Shown: positions 38,308-49,324, numbered from the stretch's first letter. The stretch: 64,000 bases of DNA from Gammaproteobacteria bacterium (GCA_008081045.1 VMDC01000003.1:62001-126000), one strand, 5' to 3'. A program made the numbers and translations. The notes: generated by a model from the sequence alone, not told the origin.

Positions 38308-38643
38308 AGTTGTTTCCTTGTAGTTAACTTACAACTGATGCCTGGTTCCGTGAGTAATCTAGTTGTTCCCAAACCTGCCGACCAATCTGGCGCGAGTCGC
38401 GGGCCGAACGTCAACCGGCTCTCGCAAGGCCCAGAGGCACAGCAGGCTTCCTGATTGCCCAGCTTCCTGAGCACTAAAGAGTAGTTTGTCCCCAACTACC
38501 TGCTAAATTTTCCGCCATATGCCTGTCTGGCGGGAGACTCTCTGAACGTTTCCTGCCCAACCAACCCGATGCGCTTGATCAAGGCCGTGGATCCGATGAG
38601 CAGTGAAGCCTTCGAGAGCCGGTGTAACACTGTATAAACAGAC
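38308..38643 (-). promoter_or_regulatory. Long recA mRNA leader
   Basis: Between the SOS promoter and the recA ATG lie about 336 untranslated bases. On the minus strand GGAAACAACTA (just before the ATG, 38317-38307), GGGAACAACTA (38370-38360) and GGGGACAAACTA (38493-38482) are three similar strings, the first being the ribosome binding region. Inverted repeats AGTTGT/ACAACT (38308-38313 and 38331-38336) and GTAGTT/AACTAC (38481-38486 and 38494-38499) flank them. Whether the leader is regulatory is unknown. Confidence 0.45.
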
Positions 38644-38647
38644 AGTA
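38628..38647. promoter_or_regulatory. LexA box 2 of the recA promoter
   Basis: CACTGTATAAACAGACAGTA contains the exact SOS core CTGT-N8-ACAG. It covers the predicted transcription start of recA (about 38644, minus strand). Confidence 0.8.
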
Positions 38648-38650
38648 CAA

Positions 38651-38679
38651 ATTAAAACAGCATTTTACTGTATATACAA
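38651..38679 (-). promoter_or_regulatory. recA promoter
   Basis: On the minus strand TTGTAT (38679-38674), a 17-base spacer and TTTAAT (38656-38651). The -35 lies within LexA box 1 and the start point within LexA box 2, as expected for a LexA-repressed promoter. Confidence 0.7.
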
Positions 38680-38685
38680 CCAGTA
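38666..38685. promoter_or_regulatory. LexA box 1 of the recA promoter
   Basis: TACTGTATATACAACCAGTA matches the LexA consensus except for one base in the right half (CCAG for ACAG). It overlaps the -35 hexamer of recA, 38 bases centre to centre from box 2. Confidence 0.75.
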
Positions 38686-38708
38686 TATTGGCCGAAACAG
38701 GAATTCCT

Positions 38709-39218
38709 TTAGAGTTCGGGAGAGAAGTAGGCCAGCAGGCCCGACAGCGCTTCTAATATGGTCGCTTGACGAACGGCCTCCCGGTCACCGCTGAATAAGA
38801 AATGGCGGGCCCGGGCATCAGCGCCCAGCTGCCAGGCAATCCAGACGGTACCTACAGGCTTGCTCGCGCTACCGCCTCCCGGGCCGGCAACCCCACTCAC
38901 CGCTACCGCCAAATCCGCTCCGCTTTTGCGGAGCGCTCCCGTCACCATCGCGCGGACCGTTTCCTCGCTGACCGCACCCGGGCCATCCGGCTCGAAAAAC
39001 ACCGCAGGCACATCAAGCATCGATTGCTTGGCTTCGTTTGAGTAAGTCACAAAGCCACTGTCAAACCAACCAGAACTGCCCGCCAGCGCCGTTATCGCCT
39101 GAGCAATTCCCCCTCCGGTGCAGGATTCTGCCGTCGCCATGATCAGATTGGCTTTGAGCAGATGATCAGAGAGCGCCTTCACCCTACGATCGATTTCAAT
39201 GTTGTCAGACTCGTCCAT
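38709..39218 (-). CDS. CinA-type nicotinamide-nucleotide amidohydrolase (PncC)
   Basis: 169 residues equal to the C-terminal CinA domain alone: ATAESCTGGGIAQAIT (about 30-45), GFVTYSNEAKQSML (about 55-68) and VAVSGVAGPGGGSASKPVGTVWIAW (about 103-127). The family deamidates nicotinamide mononucleotide in the pyridine nucleotide cycle. It is found upstream of recA and divergent from mutS in many gammaproteobacteria, as here. The LexA boxes lie downstream of its stop, so they serve recA, not this gene. Confidence 0.93.
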   Translation of the reverse strand: MDESDNIEIDRRVKALSDHLLKANLIMATAESCTGGGIAQAITALAGSSGWFDSGFVTYSNEAKQSMLDVPAVFFEPDGPGAVSEETVRAMVTGALRKSGADLAVAVSGVAGPGGGSASKPVGTVWIAWQLGADARARHFLFSGDREAVRQATILEALSGLLAYFSPEL

Positions 39219-39350
39219 AGCGCCATCATAGCTGCTTTATCCCGATCACCAAAATCCACAAGAATCGCTCATACTCCGGACATTATCTGTGTAAAATGAA
39301 AGGACTGTAAGACAAGATTATTCCGCTTTTACTCGACCGTAAAACCATCC

Positions 39351-41948
39351 TTGGCTGAAAAATCCGCACATACCCCGATGATGCAGCAGTTCCTGCGCAT
39401 CAAGGCGCAACACCCCGATGAACTGCTGTTCTACCGTATGGGGGATTTCTATGAGCTGTTCTTCGATGATGCGAAATCCGCGTCCGATCTGCTCGGCATC
39501 ACGCTGACGGCAAGAGGTAAGTCAGCCGGCGAGCCGATACCCATGTGCGGCATTCCGTTCCATGCCGCTGATCGCTATCTGGCAAAACTGGTTGAGGCCG
39601 GCGTCTCTGTTGCCATCTGTGAACAGGTGGGCGATCCGGCGACAAGCAAAGGTCCCGTTGCCCGCGAGGTAGTGCGCGTGATTACCCCCGGCACTGTCAG
39701 TGATGAGGCACTCTTAGATGAGCGCAAAGACAACTGCTTGATGGCAATCAGCACCGCCCATGCGGACCGGGCGGAGGCATCCTACGGCCTTGCCACCCTC
39801 AATATCAGCAGTGGTCGATTCGTTTTCAGCGAGGTCTCGGGTAGCGACGCGCTGCTCACAGAAATCGAGCGTACCAAGCCGGCAGAAGTGCTGGTGGCGG
39901 ATAATGCCCAGGCCCTCCATCAACTCGTCCGTCACCCTGCCCTTCGACAGCGCCCAATCTGGGAATTTGATGAAGCGAATGCCAAACGACTGCTGATCGC
40001 ACAGTTCGGAGTCAAAGATCTGACCCCGTATTCCTGCGAAGACCTGCACCTGGCTGTGCAGGCGGCGGGATGTCTGTTTCAGTATGCGAAGGAAACCCAG
40101 CGCTCGGAGTTACCGCATCTGCAGGGAATACAAGTGGAGCAACCCGGCGATTGCGTCATCCTCGACGCAGCCAGTCGGCGCAACCTCGAGATTGACACCA
40201 ATTTATCTGGCGGCACCAACAACACGCTGCTGTCAGTTCTTGATACCTGCGCAACAACAATGGGCAGCAGGCTCCTGGGACGCTGGCTGAACCGCCCACT
40301 CAGAAATCATGACGAACTGAGCAAGCGACAGAATGTGATTGCGGCACTCCGACAGAACTACCGCTTTGAATCCTGCGTTGCGATTTTACGCGGTATCGGA
40401 GACATGGAACGCATACTGGCGCGTCTTGGCCTGCGAACTGCACGGCCACGCGATCTGGCCAAGCTCAGAGACAGCTTGGCGCTGTTGCCTGAACTGCAGA
40501 CTTTGCTTAACAACAGTGAGAACGACGAACTACAGGACCTCGCCACGCAGATAACAGAATTTCCTGAACAACAGACCCTGTTGGCCCGAGCACTGGAGGA
40601 AAATCCACCGGTTGTTATCCGGGATGGCGGCGTCATCGCACCCGGCTATGACGCGGAGCTCGACGAATTACGAAATCTCAGCAGCAACGCCGGACAATAT
40701 CTGATCAATCTGGAACTGAGAGAAAAAGAGCGCACGGGAATAAGCACGCTTAAAGTTGGTTTTAACCGCGTTCATGGCTATTACATCGAAGTCAGCAAAG
40801 GGCAGTCCTCTGTCGAATTTCCGCCGGAGTACATCAGGCGACAGACTCTGAAAAATGCCGAACGGTTTATTACACCGGAACTGAAAGAATTCGAAGACAA
40901 GGTCCTCAGCGCCAACAGCAAAGCGCTGGCCCGGGAAAAAGCGCTGTATGACGAACTGCTTGCGTCTCTGGCAGAAGCGCTCTGCGCAATGATCAAGAGC
41001 GCGGAGGCCATTGCCAGTCTGGATGTACTGCAAAGCCTGGCTGAGCGAGCCTGCACGCTGAACTATTGTCGACCTGAACTGACCTCTTCATCCGGCATTG
41101 CTATCACTGAAGGGCGCCATCCAGTCGTAGAAACCGTGTCCGAGGACAGCTTTGTTGCCAACGATATTGAACTGGATGCCAAGCAAAAAATGCTGATCAT
41201 TACCGGCCCCAATATGGGCGGTAAGTCGACCTACATGCGCCAGACTGCGCTCATCGTTCTGCTCGCGCTGTGCGGCAGCTATGTCCCCGCCCGGGCAGCC
41301 ACCATCGGGCCCGTAGACCGAATCTTCACACGCATCGGCTCTTCGGATGACCTTGCCGGGGGCAGATCAACATTTATGGTGGAAATGACCGAGACAGCGA
41401 ATATTCTTCACAACGCCACTGCCAGTAGCCTGGTGCTGATGGACGAAATCGGCCGCGGCACGAGTACTTTTGACGGGCTGTCACTCGCCTGGTCAGCGGC
41501 GATCTTTGTCGCAGAGAAACTTCAGGCCTATACCTTATTTGCGACCCATTATTTCGAACTCACGACACTGGCTGACAGTTTGCCCAACATCAGTAATGTG
41601 CACCTCGACGCTGCAGAGCATGACAGCGGCATCGTATTCCTGCACAGCGTCAAAGCCGGGCCGGCCAATCAAAGCTATGGTCTGCAAGTTGCACAACTGG
41701 CGGGGATCCCGATACCGGTCATTCAATCTGCTCGCCAGAAACTTGACGAGCTGGAGCGGAATGACTCCCATCCGGGCAGTGTTATCCGAGAGCCGGCCGG
41801 AGACGAAACCCCGCCGCTGCAAACCGAACTTTTCAGGACACAAGCTCATCCGGCACTGGATTTCCTGGAAAAAATTGATCCCGACGAAATTTCAGCCAAA
41901 GAGGCGCTTGCCATTCTCTATGATCTGAAGAAGCGCCTCTCGCAGTAA
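39351..41948 (+). CDS. mutS: DNA mismatch repair protein MutS
   Basis: Mismatch-recognition ATPase. The start is TTG at 39351, directly before the conserved [10 protein letters not shown]; 865 residues. The mismatch-contacting F-x-E is at 33-35 in GDFYELF, the connector and lever domains follow, and the ATPase has Walker [10 protein letters not shown] (about 622-630) and [12 protein letters not shown]. The C-terminal tail ends [13 protein letters not shown]. fdxA follows in the same direction after 143 bases. Confidence 0.98.
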   Translation: MAEKSAHTPMMQQFLRIKAQHPDELLFYRMGDFYELFFDDAKSASDLLGITLTARGKSAGEPIPMCGIPFHAADRYLAKLVEAGVSVAICEQVGDPATSKGPVAREVVRVITPGTVSDEALLDERKDNCLMAISTAHADRAEASYGLATLNISSGRFVFSEVSGSDALLTEIERTKPAEVLVADNAQALHQLVRHPALRQRPIWEFDEANAKRLLIAQFGVKDLTPYSCEDLHLAVQAAGCLFQYAKETQRSELPHLQGIQVEQPGDCVILDAASRRNLEIDTNLSGGTNNTLLSVLDTCATTMGSRLLGRWLNRPLRNHDELSKRQNVIAALRQNYRFESCVAILRGIGDMERILARLGLRTARPRDLAKLRDSLALLPELQTLLNNSENDELQDLATQITEFPEQQTLLARALEENPPVVIRDGGVIAPGYDAELDELRNLSSNAGQYLINLELREKERTGISTLKVGFNRVHGYYIEVSKGQSSVEFPPEYIRRQTLKNAERFITPELKEFEDKVLSANSKALAREKALYDELLASLAEALCAMIKSAEAIASLDVLQSLAERACTLNYCRPELTSSSGIAITEGRHPVVETVSEDSFVANDIELDAKQKMLIITGPNMGGKSTYMRQTALIVLLALCGSYVPARAATIGPVDRIFTRIGSSDDLAGGRSTFMVEMTETANILHNATASSLVLMDEIGRGTSTFDGLSLAWSAAIFVAEKLQAYTLFATHYFELTTLADSLPNISNVHLDAAEHDSGIVFLHSVKAGPANQSYGLQVAQLAGIPIPVIQSARQKLDELERNDSHPGSVIREPAGDETPPLQTELFRTQAHPALDFLEKIDPDEISAKEALAILYDLKKRLSQ

Positions 41949-42091
41949 TTATCGCTTGGGAAAACCCGATTAAATGCTGCTAGAATTGCGACCCAGACGG
42001 GGCCGGCAGCCAGACACACATCACTTCAGACCGCCGGTCTCATCAATACCGAGACTGACATATAGAGCTTAGATTAGGGGTAGGTCGAATC

Positions 42092-42415
42092 ATGACATTC
42101 GTCGTTGGAGATAACTGTATACGTTGCAAACACACGGACTGTGTAGAAGTGTGTCCGGTTGATTGCTTTTATGAAGGCCCTAACTTTCTGGTGATTCATC
42201 CAGATGAATGCATCGACTGCGCACTTTGCGAACCTGAATGTCCGGTAGACGCCATTTATGCCGAAGATGAGCTCCCTGAGGATCAGCAAGAGTATCTGAA
42301 ACTGAACGCAGAACTTGCAGAAGTCTGGCCCAACCTCACAGAGAAGAAAGAGCCGCTACCCGAGGCAGAACAGTGGGCTGATAAACCCAACAAACTCCAG
42401 TATCTGGAGCGCTAG
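42092..42415 (+). CDS. fdxA: Seven-iron ferredoxin FdxA
   Basis: A 107-residue ferredoxin with one [3Fe-4S] and one [4Fe-4S] cluster: [17 protein letters not shown] (about 9-25) and [12 protein letters not shown] (about 40-51), with a C-terminal helical extension typical of the Azotobacter/Pseudomonas type. Electron partner unknown. In Pseudomonas it lies beside rpoS; here it converges directly with nlpD. Confidence 0.96.
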   Translation: MTFVVGDNCIRCKHTDCVEVCPVDCFYEGPNFLVIHPDECIDCALCEPECPVDAIYAEDELPEDQQEYLKLNAELAEVWPNLTEKKEPLPEAEQWADKPNKLQYLER

Positions 42416-42545
42416 ACCGCCCCTGAGGCGCGTTATACTGGCGGCGGCCTCGGATGCTTACAAGCTGCTTTCCCGGCCCTGAGCGCTGGCTGGTGCGCCT
42501 CATCAGCCCTCTGCGAGTCTACTGCCTACGGTGCACGCGCTTACC

Positions 42546-43628
42546 TTATCGGGCGACCTGGGGAACCGGTCGACCGGGAAGGAGCAGCGAAGGATCGACA
42601 GGCTCACCCTCCTGCCGGATCTCAAAATGCAGCATCGGCATACCTTGGGGATTCACGCCAAGTTCCGCAATTTTTTCCCCCGCAATCACCCGACGACCCT
42701 CAGATACCAGCATGACGCTGTTGTGAGCATAGGCACTCAGGTAGCGATCAGAGTGCCTGATAATGATCAGATTGCCCGTTCCCTGGACGCCTCTGCCGGA
42801 ATACACCACGTCTCCGCTCGCTGCCGCAAGAACCGGGTCACCGACTGCGCCAGAGATGTCGACCCCTTTGGTGAGCTGTGGTTGAAACGGCGTCGCTATC
42901 TGTCCCTGATGGGGCCACGACCAGCGCAACTGGCCGGTATCGGGCCCAGCGCCGGGCTGCCTCAGTGAACTGGAAGATTCACCGCCAACCGGCACGGCAT
43001 TGATCGCTGAGTTAATCCCTTCACCCACAGCCTGCACCGCTGCGTCAGCTATTGCAGCTGCCGCCTTAAGCTGCAGCTGCTGGCCGACGAAGATGGTGTA
43101 AGGAGGATTCAGCCCGTTTGCCAGAGCCAGACTTCTGAAGTCCATGTCATATTGAAACGCAATCGAAAACAGCGTGTCCCCAGCACTCACCAGGTGCGAT
43201 ACCGGCGTGGACACCAGATTGAAAGCAGAAGCAGATGCTGTTTCAACCGGTACCGGCGACCTTTTAGCACTCGGCTCACGCGAGGCTCTGCTCGACGTAA
43301 TTGGCTGTCGGGCCACACCTGAGGCCTGCTGCGGCGCTGCCCGAGAGACCGCGGCATCGGACAGGGCTTCTCGGACGCTGGAGACAACTTCGGGACGCGT
43401 TTCGACGGAAAGCACCCGGCTCGGGCGGGACGTTTCGACCAACTGCCTGTCTCCGCTGGTGTTACTGCTCAAGATCATCGGAGCGGTCCGCTCAAGTCGC
43501 TGACTCTGCTCTGAGACCGGCGCCTGATGTGAATTGCAGCCAGCCAGAGTGAGCGACATCAGCATAGTCAACGCTCTTTGCGTTACCGGACTGAGTCGCC
43601 GACAGGTTTGCGGGGGCACTTTGCTCAT
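42546..43628 (-). CDS. nlpD: NlpD-type amidase activator lipoprotein
   Basis: Outer-membrane lipoprotein that activates peptidoglycan amidases at the septum. The 360 residues include a signal with lipobox LAGC (about 28-31), a long Ser/Pro/Arg-rich linker, a LysM domain (about 145-190, VSAGDTLFSIAFQYDMDF) and a LytM (M23) domain (about 240-350). The catalytic His residues are lost: GVDIS lacks the preceding His (KGVDISG after T) and the HxH motif is MLH. This is as in non-hydrolytic NlpD. rpoS, normally downstream, is absent. Confidence 0.92.
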   Translation of the reverse strand: MSKVPPQTCRRLSPVTQRALTMLMSLTLAGCNSHQAPVSEQSQRLERTAPMILSSNTSGDRQLVETSRPSRVLSVETRPEVVSSVREALSDAAVSRAAPQQASGVARQPITSSRASREPSAKRSPVPVETASASAFNLVSTPVSHLVSAGDTLFSIAFQYDMDFRSLALANGLNPPYTIFVGQQLQLKAAAAIADAAVQAVGEGINSAINAVPVGGESSSSLRQPGAGPDTGQLRWSWPHQGQIATPFQPQLTKGVDISGAVGDPVLAAASGDVVYSGRGVQGTGNLIIIRHSDRYLSAYAHNSVMLVSEGRRVIAGEKIAELGVNPQGMPMLHFEIRQEGEPVDPSLLLPGRPVPQVAR

Positions 43629-43648
43629 GATTCGACAATCGGTCCGGG

Positions 43649-44614
43649 TTACCTTGCCTCGGGCTGTTGTGATGCCAACCGGCTAAGCACCAGAACCAGG
43701 GCTGCCCCCAAAAGAAAGCAGAGTGCAGCCGTAAGCAGTTGAGGATCTTCCCCGGACGTTTCTGAGTAGGTTAGCGGCCAAACAGGGGCCGATTGTAGCG
43801 CCCAGGCGGTATTCTCGGCGACGGAATCGACCGGGCTAGCTGCCCTCCAGGGCCAGAGGAGCGGCAGAGAGCCCAGTAACATGCCGCAAATAGCACTGAA
43901 ACAAAGCGCGCGATGGGCGCGCAGTAAGCGTGACAGCAACCGGCTGAATAACAGCAAACCCGCGACGCATCCGGCGAGGAATACGCCAATACGCAGCCAG
44001 TAAAAGCTGGTCAGCGCAATTAACATGGTGTCATAAGCGCCCAGCAGAATCAGGATGAAAGCACCTGACAGGCCGGGCAGAATCATCGCGCTGACGGCGA
44101 CGAGTCCGCAGAAAAACAGGTAAGCAGGATGCAGCTCTGACGCACCCGCGGGTTCCAGCGAACCGATCAGTGCGGTTAGCAGGCTGCCACCAAGTGCTGC
44201 CGCGAGGCATTGCCAACGCACCGAAGGAATCTCGCGGGACAACAGCGCCACGGAAGCGAGAATCAGCCCGAAGAAAAAAGCCATCAGCGCTTCAAATTGG
44301 TTACTGAGCAAATAGAGCACGGAATTTGCAGACAGCAGCAGGCCCGACAGCATGCCTAGCGCTAAAATCAGCAGAAAGCTGCCGTTGATGTGACGCCATG
44401 ACTCAACCAGTTTGAGTTGCACGAGCAAGCGCAAGAAGGTGAGATCAAGCCGCCGAAGGCTGAAGATGAGCTCTTCGTAAATGCGGGTGACTACCGCAAT
44501 AGTGCCACCAGAAACGCCGGGCACCGAATCCCCCAAACCCATGGCAAAGCCCTTTCCGAACAGAGAAAGAAAATCGCGCCGGCGACGGTCAGGGTTGGGC
44601 ATGAAGTCAGACAC
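43649..44614 (-). CDS. DUF368 polytopic membrane protein
   Basis: 321 residues from GTG 44614, or 317 from ATG 44602. About eight to nine hydrophobic segments cover residues 25-315, and the conserved GFAMGLGDSVPGVSGGTIAVV occurs at about 17-37, as in the DUF368 family (PopT-like, recently linked to undecaprenyl-phosphate translocation in some bacteria). It is inserted between pcm and nlpD, where the standard order has no such gene. The link to undecaprenyl phosphate would fit the envelope theme but is inference. Confidence 0.85.
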   Translation of the reverse strand: MSDFMPNPDRRRRDFLSLFGKGFAMGLGDSVPGVSGGTIAVVTRIYEELIFSLRRLDLTFLRLLVQLKLVESWRHINGSFLLILALGMLSGLLLSANSVLYLLSNQFEALMAFFFGLILASVALLSREIPSVRWQCLAAALGGSLLTALIGSLEPAGASELHPAYLFFCGLVAVSAMILPGLSGAFILILLGAYDTMLIALTSFYWLRIGVFLAGCVAGLLLFSRLLSRLLRAHRALCFSAICGMLLGSLPLLWPWRAASPVDSVAENTAWALQSAPVWPLTYSETSGEDPQLLTAALCFLLGAALVLVLSRLASQQPEAR

Positions 44615-44647
44615 TGTTGTCTAAGATATCGGAGTATTCGTATCAGT

Positions 44648-45310
44648 TTAGGATTGCACCTGCCCCATCAGCAAGGGCACGAAGCGGACTTCATCCAATA
44701 TTTGTTCAGTAAATTCTGAGCCTTCTCTGCGAATCAGCTTAAGCTCCTGATAGTCTTCTCCGCCAACGGGAATGATCAAACGACCACCATCAGCTAGCTG
44801 CGACAGCAACTCTACCGGCACCTGGCGGGGCGCTGCGGTGGTGATGATGGCGTCAAATGGCCCGCGATCAGCCCAGCCCAGACTTCCATCATCATGCTTG
44901 AATTCTATATTGCGCAATCCAAGGACCCGCAGATTTTTCTTGGCGCGCTCAGACAGCGCCTTGATTCGCTCAACTGTAAAGACCTTCTTGGCGAGCTGAG
45001 CAATGACCGCAGTCTGGTATCCGCAGCCGGTTCCGATTTCAAGCACTCTGTTCATGCTGCCCGTTTTCACTATCGCCTCGCTCATGCGGGCAACCACGTA
45101 GGGCTGCGAGATTGTTTGATTGTGCCCGATAGGCAGTGCCACATCTTCATAAGCCCGATGCGCGAGCGCTTCATCCAAAAAAATATGGCGGGGCGTCGAA
45201 CGCATAATGTCGAGCACCTCCATACTCTGAATGCCCTGATCCATCAACCGACCGAGCAGTCTTTCCCGAGTCCGCTGCGACGTCATGCCGATCCCACTTA
45301 GATTCTGCAT
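44648..45310 (-). CDS. pcm: Protein-L-isoaspartate O-methyltransferase Pcm
   Basis: Repairs isoaspartyl damage in ageing proteins using SAM. From ATG 45310 the protein has 220 residues, starting [19 protein letters not shown]; the frame opens at GTG 45331, directly abutting the truD stop, and an ATG at 45286 is a further option. Motif [17 protein letters not shown] and [18 protein letters not shown] are present, as is [16 protein letters not shown]. surE, usually between truD and pcm, is missing. Confidence 0.93.
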   Translation of the reverse strand: MQNLSGIGMTSQRTRERLLGRLMDQGIQSMEVLDIMRSTPRHIFLDEALAHRAYEDVALPIGHNQTISQPYVVARMSEAIVKTGSMNRVLEIGTGCGYQTAVIAQLAKKVFTVERIKALSERAKKNLRVLGLRNIEFKHDDGSLGWADRGPFDAIITTAAPRQVPVELLSQLADGGRLIIPVGGEDYQELKLIRREGSEFTEQILDEVRFVPLLMGQVQS

Positions 45311-45331
45311 ACCACTGAATATCCTATCCAC

Positions 45332-46438
45332 TCAAAGTTGTGCGTGTTCAGCACCAGAAAAATCCTCTGCCTGACACAGTTCTCGGAGCAAGCTGGTCGC
45401 ATAGGCCCCCGTCGGCAGGCTGAATGAGAGCTCCAGAGTTTCTGAATCCAGCCAACGCCAATCGAGCCCTTCTATTCTGAAGCGCAAGGGGCGACGCCCT
45501 TCCTCTACTCCCCACCGGGCCAAGCCATTCACAATTTCCGCAAATTCTTTGCACACTGCACTTTCCATATCGGCCGCAATCCCACGAGTTACATACCTAG
45601 TGTTGCGCCCCGGCTTACCGGGCAGCAGTCCCGTAGGGTGGATATCCAGACTCTCCAACCGATCAACCAGGTCTTGATTCCATGAGTCAACTGCCACAGT
45701 AAAAAAACGCTTGGTTTTGTCCAGATTCAGCACGTCACCCTCGACATAGGTTGACCAGTGGTCGCAGCGAACCCGACGAGAGAGCAGCTGATTGAAAACA
45801 TAGGCTCTTGCCGCTGAGAAGAAAATTGAGCGCGATTCGCGATGTTTATGCGTGGTCCGACACTGCCCCACCGGCCGCCGGAGCATAGCCAATGCTTCCG
45901 GAAGGTTACTTAACTCACGACCAAAACGCTGGCTGCCAAAATAGTTGGGCACTCCGGATGCTTCGAGAAGCTGCAATCTGCGCTCAAAGTCCTGCGCACA
46001 GCCGGAGAAGCCTCTGAGCAAGAGGCGGAACTGATTTGATTTGTGGGAGCCGATGCGCAGCTTCCGGTAATTACGCGCCATTCTCAGTATGTCGAGACCC
46101 GCCTGCTCGAAGCGCGCAGAGGCACCCTCATTCAGCTGCCCAACCCGGGCGCTGTACCACTGGCGGGTTCGTGCCCTCCGGTCCTTCATGCCCGAATAGC
46201 CGACATCCCGCTCATCGATGTCCAGAATTCGGGATATCTTTCGCGCAGCCTCTCTAGTGGACTGTCCTGATTTTTCAACCAGGAACATCAGATGTTCGCC
46301 ATCACCGCTGGGCTCAAATCCCAAGGTCTCAGTGACGACAAAATCGTCATGCTGCTGTTTGATTCTGGCCCTGTGCTCTGGCCTGCCCAGCACGTAGGCT
46401 TGGGACTCAAGGGGCAGAAACGATTCCCCCCCGCTCAT
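45332..46438 (-). CDS. truD: tRNA pseudouridine(13) synthase TruD
   Basis: Isomerises U13 in tRNA-Glu. The 368 residues include the catalytic Asp in YSGMKDRRARTRQWYS (about residue 81), the NYFGSQRFG motif and the TruD insertion. It starts directly after ispF (one base between them) and ends directly before pcm, so the genes are tightly packed. Confidence 0.94.
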   Translation of the reverse strand: MSGGESFLPLESQAYVLGRPEHRARIKQQHDDFVVTETLGFEPSGDGEHLMFLVEKSGQSTREAARKISRILDIDERDVGYSGMKDRRARTRQWYSARVGQLNEGASARFEQAGLDILRMARNYRKLRIGSHKSNQFRLLLRGFSGCAQDFERRLQLLEASGVPNYFGSQRFGRELSNLPEALAMLRRPVGQCRTTHKHRESRSIFFSAARAYVFNQLLSRRVRCDHWSTYVEGDVLNLDKTKRFFTVAVDSWNQDLVDRLESLDIHPTGLLPGKPGRNTRYVTRGIAADMESAVCKEFAEIVNGLARWGVEEGRRPLRFRIEGLDWRWLDSETLELSFSLPTGAYATSLLRELCQAEDFSGAEHAQL

Positions 46439-46439
46439 G

Positions 46440-46943
46440 CTAGATGGCTGAACTCAGCAAGGTAACACAGTGGCAGGCGATGCCTTCCTCACGCCCGATG
46501 AATCCGAGGCCTTCAGTGGTGGTAGCTTTGACATTAACCTGTGCAGCCTTCAGTCCCATCAGATCCGCCAGCCGCTCGCGCATCGCCTCTCTGTAGGGCG
46601 CAAGTTTTGGTACCTGAGCAATCACTGTGATATCCACATTCACCGGCAACCAGCCCTTACCTGAGGCATGCTCAAGAACCTGTTTCAGCAGCAGGCTGCT
46701 GGCCACATTGGCAAATGCCTCATCCGTATCCGGAAAATGCTGGCCGATATCGCCCTCACCGATCGCGCCGAGGACAGCGTCGCAAACGGCATGCAGCACA
46801 ACATCGCCGTCGGAGTGAGCAAGAAGGCTTCTCGGCTCTTCGATCTTGAGCCCACCGAGCATCAGCGGTTTGTCAGGGACAAATTTTTCACTGAAACGGT
46901 GCACGTCAAATCCATGACCAATTCGAAACCTGTCTGCGCTCAT
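46440..46943 (-). CDS. ispF: 2-C-methyl-D-erythritol 2,4-cyclodiphosphate synthase IspF
   Basis: Forms the cyclic diphosphate in the MEP isoprenoid pathway. The 167 residues show the metal ligands in GHGFDVHRF (Asp13, His15), LLAHSDGDVVLHAVCDA and the C-terminal VKATTTEGLGFIGREEGI. It overlaps ispD by 4 bases (ATGA). Confidence 0.96.
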   Translation of the reverse strand: MSADRFRIGHGFDVHRFSEKFVPDKPLMLGGLKIEEPRSLLAHSDGDVVLHAVCDAVLGAIGEGDIGQHFPDTDEAFANVASSLLLKQVLEHASGKGWLPVNVDITVIAQVPKLAPYREAMRERLADLMGLKAAQVNVKATTTEGLGFIGREEGIACHCVTLLSSAI

Positions 46944-47650
46944 GGGATTTCCACCCCCTGCGAATTTTGTTGTTGCATGATGACCTCTGCCAGTAAAAGG
47001 TCGGATTCCTGGGTGATCTTGATGTTATCTGTGCTTCCCGGAACGATGAGAGGAGACAATCCGAGACACTCAATGGCGGCAGAATCATCTGTTACGATCC
47101 TGTTTTGATCAGCAGCGAGTTGCAGCGCACGGCTTAAGATATGAAAGCGAAATAGCTGAGGCGTCAGCGCTCGGTACAGCGCTGTTCGATCGACGGTTCC
47201 GGCAACCTCGCCTTCATTATTGGCCCGCTTCAATGTATCAGCGACCGGTGCTGCCAGCACACCGCCCACGTCATGCTTGCCAACCGCCTCAATCAGTCTG
47301 TCTACCTCTGAAGGCCTCAAGCAGGGCCGGGCAGCATCGTGCACCAAAACCCAGTCATCAGGTGCCAGCTCGGGCTCCAAAATCTTCAGGGCATTGAGCA
47401 CAGAATGACAGCGCTCATGACCCCCGCGCGCTATCCTGACGGGCAAACTCTGGAGAATTCCTGCAGGAACTGGCGTTTCGTCATCTGGGTGCAGTACCAG
47501 GACCACTCCGGAAAGCGCCCCGACGCGTCCCAGGCGTTCCAGGGTATGCTGCAGCACCGTTTTTCCGCAGATCGACAAATACTGCTTGGGGATCTCAGTC
47601 CCCATTCGCTTGCCGACCCCCGCCGCTGGCACGATAGCCCAGATCGCCAT
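46940..47650 (-). CDS. ispD: 2-C-methyl-D-erythritol 4-phosphate cytidylyltransferase IspD
   Basis: Couples CTP to methylerythritol phosphate. The 236 residues have the nucleotide-binding AIVPAAGVGKRMG, the KQYL segment, VLVHDAARPC (about 100-109) and TDDSAAIE near the C-terminus. It precedes ispF with a 4-base overlap; ftsB is 61 bases upstream. Confidence 0.96.
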   Translation of the reverse strand: MAIWAIVPAAGVGKRMGTEIPKQYLSICGKTVLQHTLERLGRVGALSGVVLVLHPDDETPVPAGILQSLPVRIARGGHERCHSVLNALKILEPELAPDDWVLVHDAARPCLRPSEVDRLIEAVGKHDVGGVLAAPVADTLKRANNEGEVAGTVDRTALYRALTPQLFRFHILSRALQLAADQNRIVTDDSAAIECLGLSPLIVPGSTDNIKITQESDLLLAEVIMQQQNSQGVEIP

Positions 47651-47711
47651 TTGCTATTCAGAACGTTGGATCGAGTTTACCGACGTTAAGCACCTGACTC
47701 GCGCCTTCCGC

Positions 47712-47981
47712 CTACTCGATAATAAGAACGAACGTTTCATCACTGCCTATCATGCCCAGTTCGGAACGTGCCCTTTCTTCCACCGCCTCAAGACCGGTTT
47801 TCAGATCAAGCACTTCAATCTCAAGCAGGCGGTTTCTCGCCTGCAGATCAGCGTTGATCTGACGCTGGTCTTCAAGGGATTGCTCCAGAAGATTCAGCGC
47901 ACGCACGCTGCTATCGCCCACCCAGAGCTGATATTGCAGAACCAGAATCAACAGAACCAATGTGGCAAGCACAAGTTTCAT
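47712..47981 (-). CDS. ftsB: Cell division protein FtsB
   Basis: Small bitopic divisome protein that works with FtsL and FtsQ. The 89 residues are a transmembrane helix (about 3-20), then a coiled coil (about 30-65, LEDQRQINADLQARNRLLEIEVLDLK) and the conserved EERARSELGMI. Its position between eno and ispD is the standard one. Confidence 0.93.
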   Translation of the reverse strand: MKLVLATLVLLILVLQYQLWVGDSSVRALNLLEQSLEDQRQINADLQARNRLLEIEVLDLKTGLEAVEERARSELGMIGSDETFVLIIE

Positions 47982-47986
47982 GGCCG

Positions 47987-49297
<1,311 letters not shown>

Positions 49298-49324
49298 TTA
49301 TAGAGTTTTTGCAGAATTTTTCTG

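Noticed and set aside
38304..38495. 63-residue frame in the recA leader whose stop overlaps the recA ATG
   Set aside because: It begins with TTG, has no ribosome binding site and resembles no known peptide; kept only as part of the leader description.
42431..42440. TTATACT promoter-like string between fdxA and nlpD
   Set aside because: Neither orientation leads to a gene and no -35 fits.
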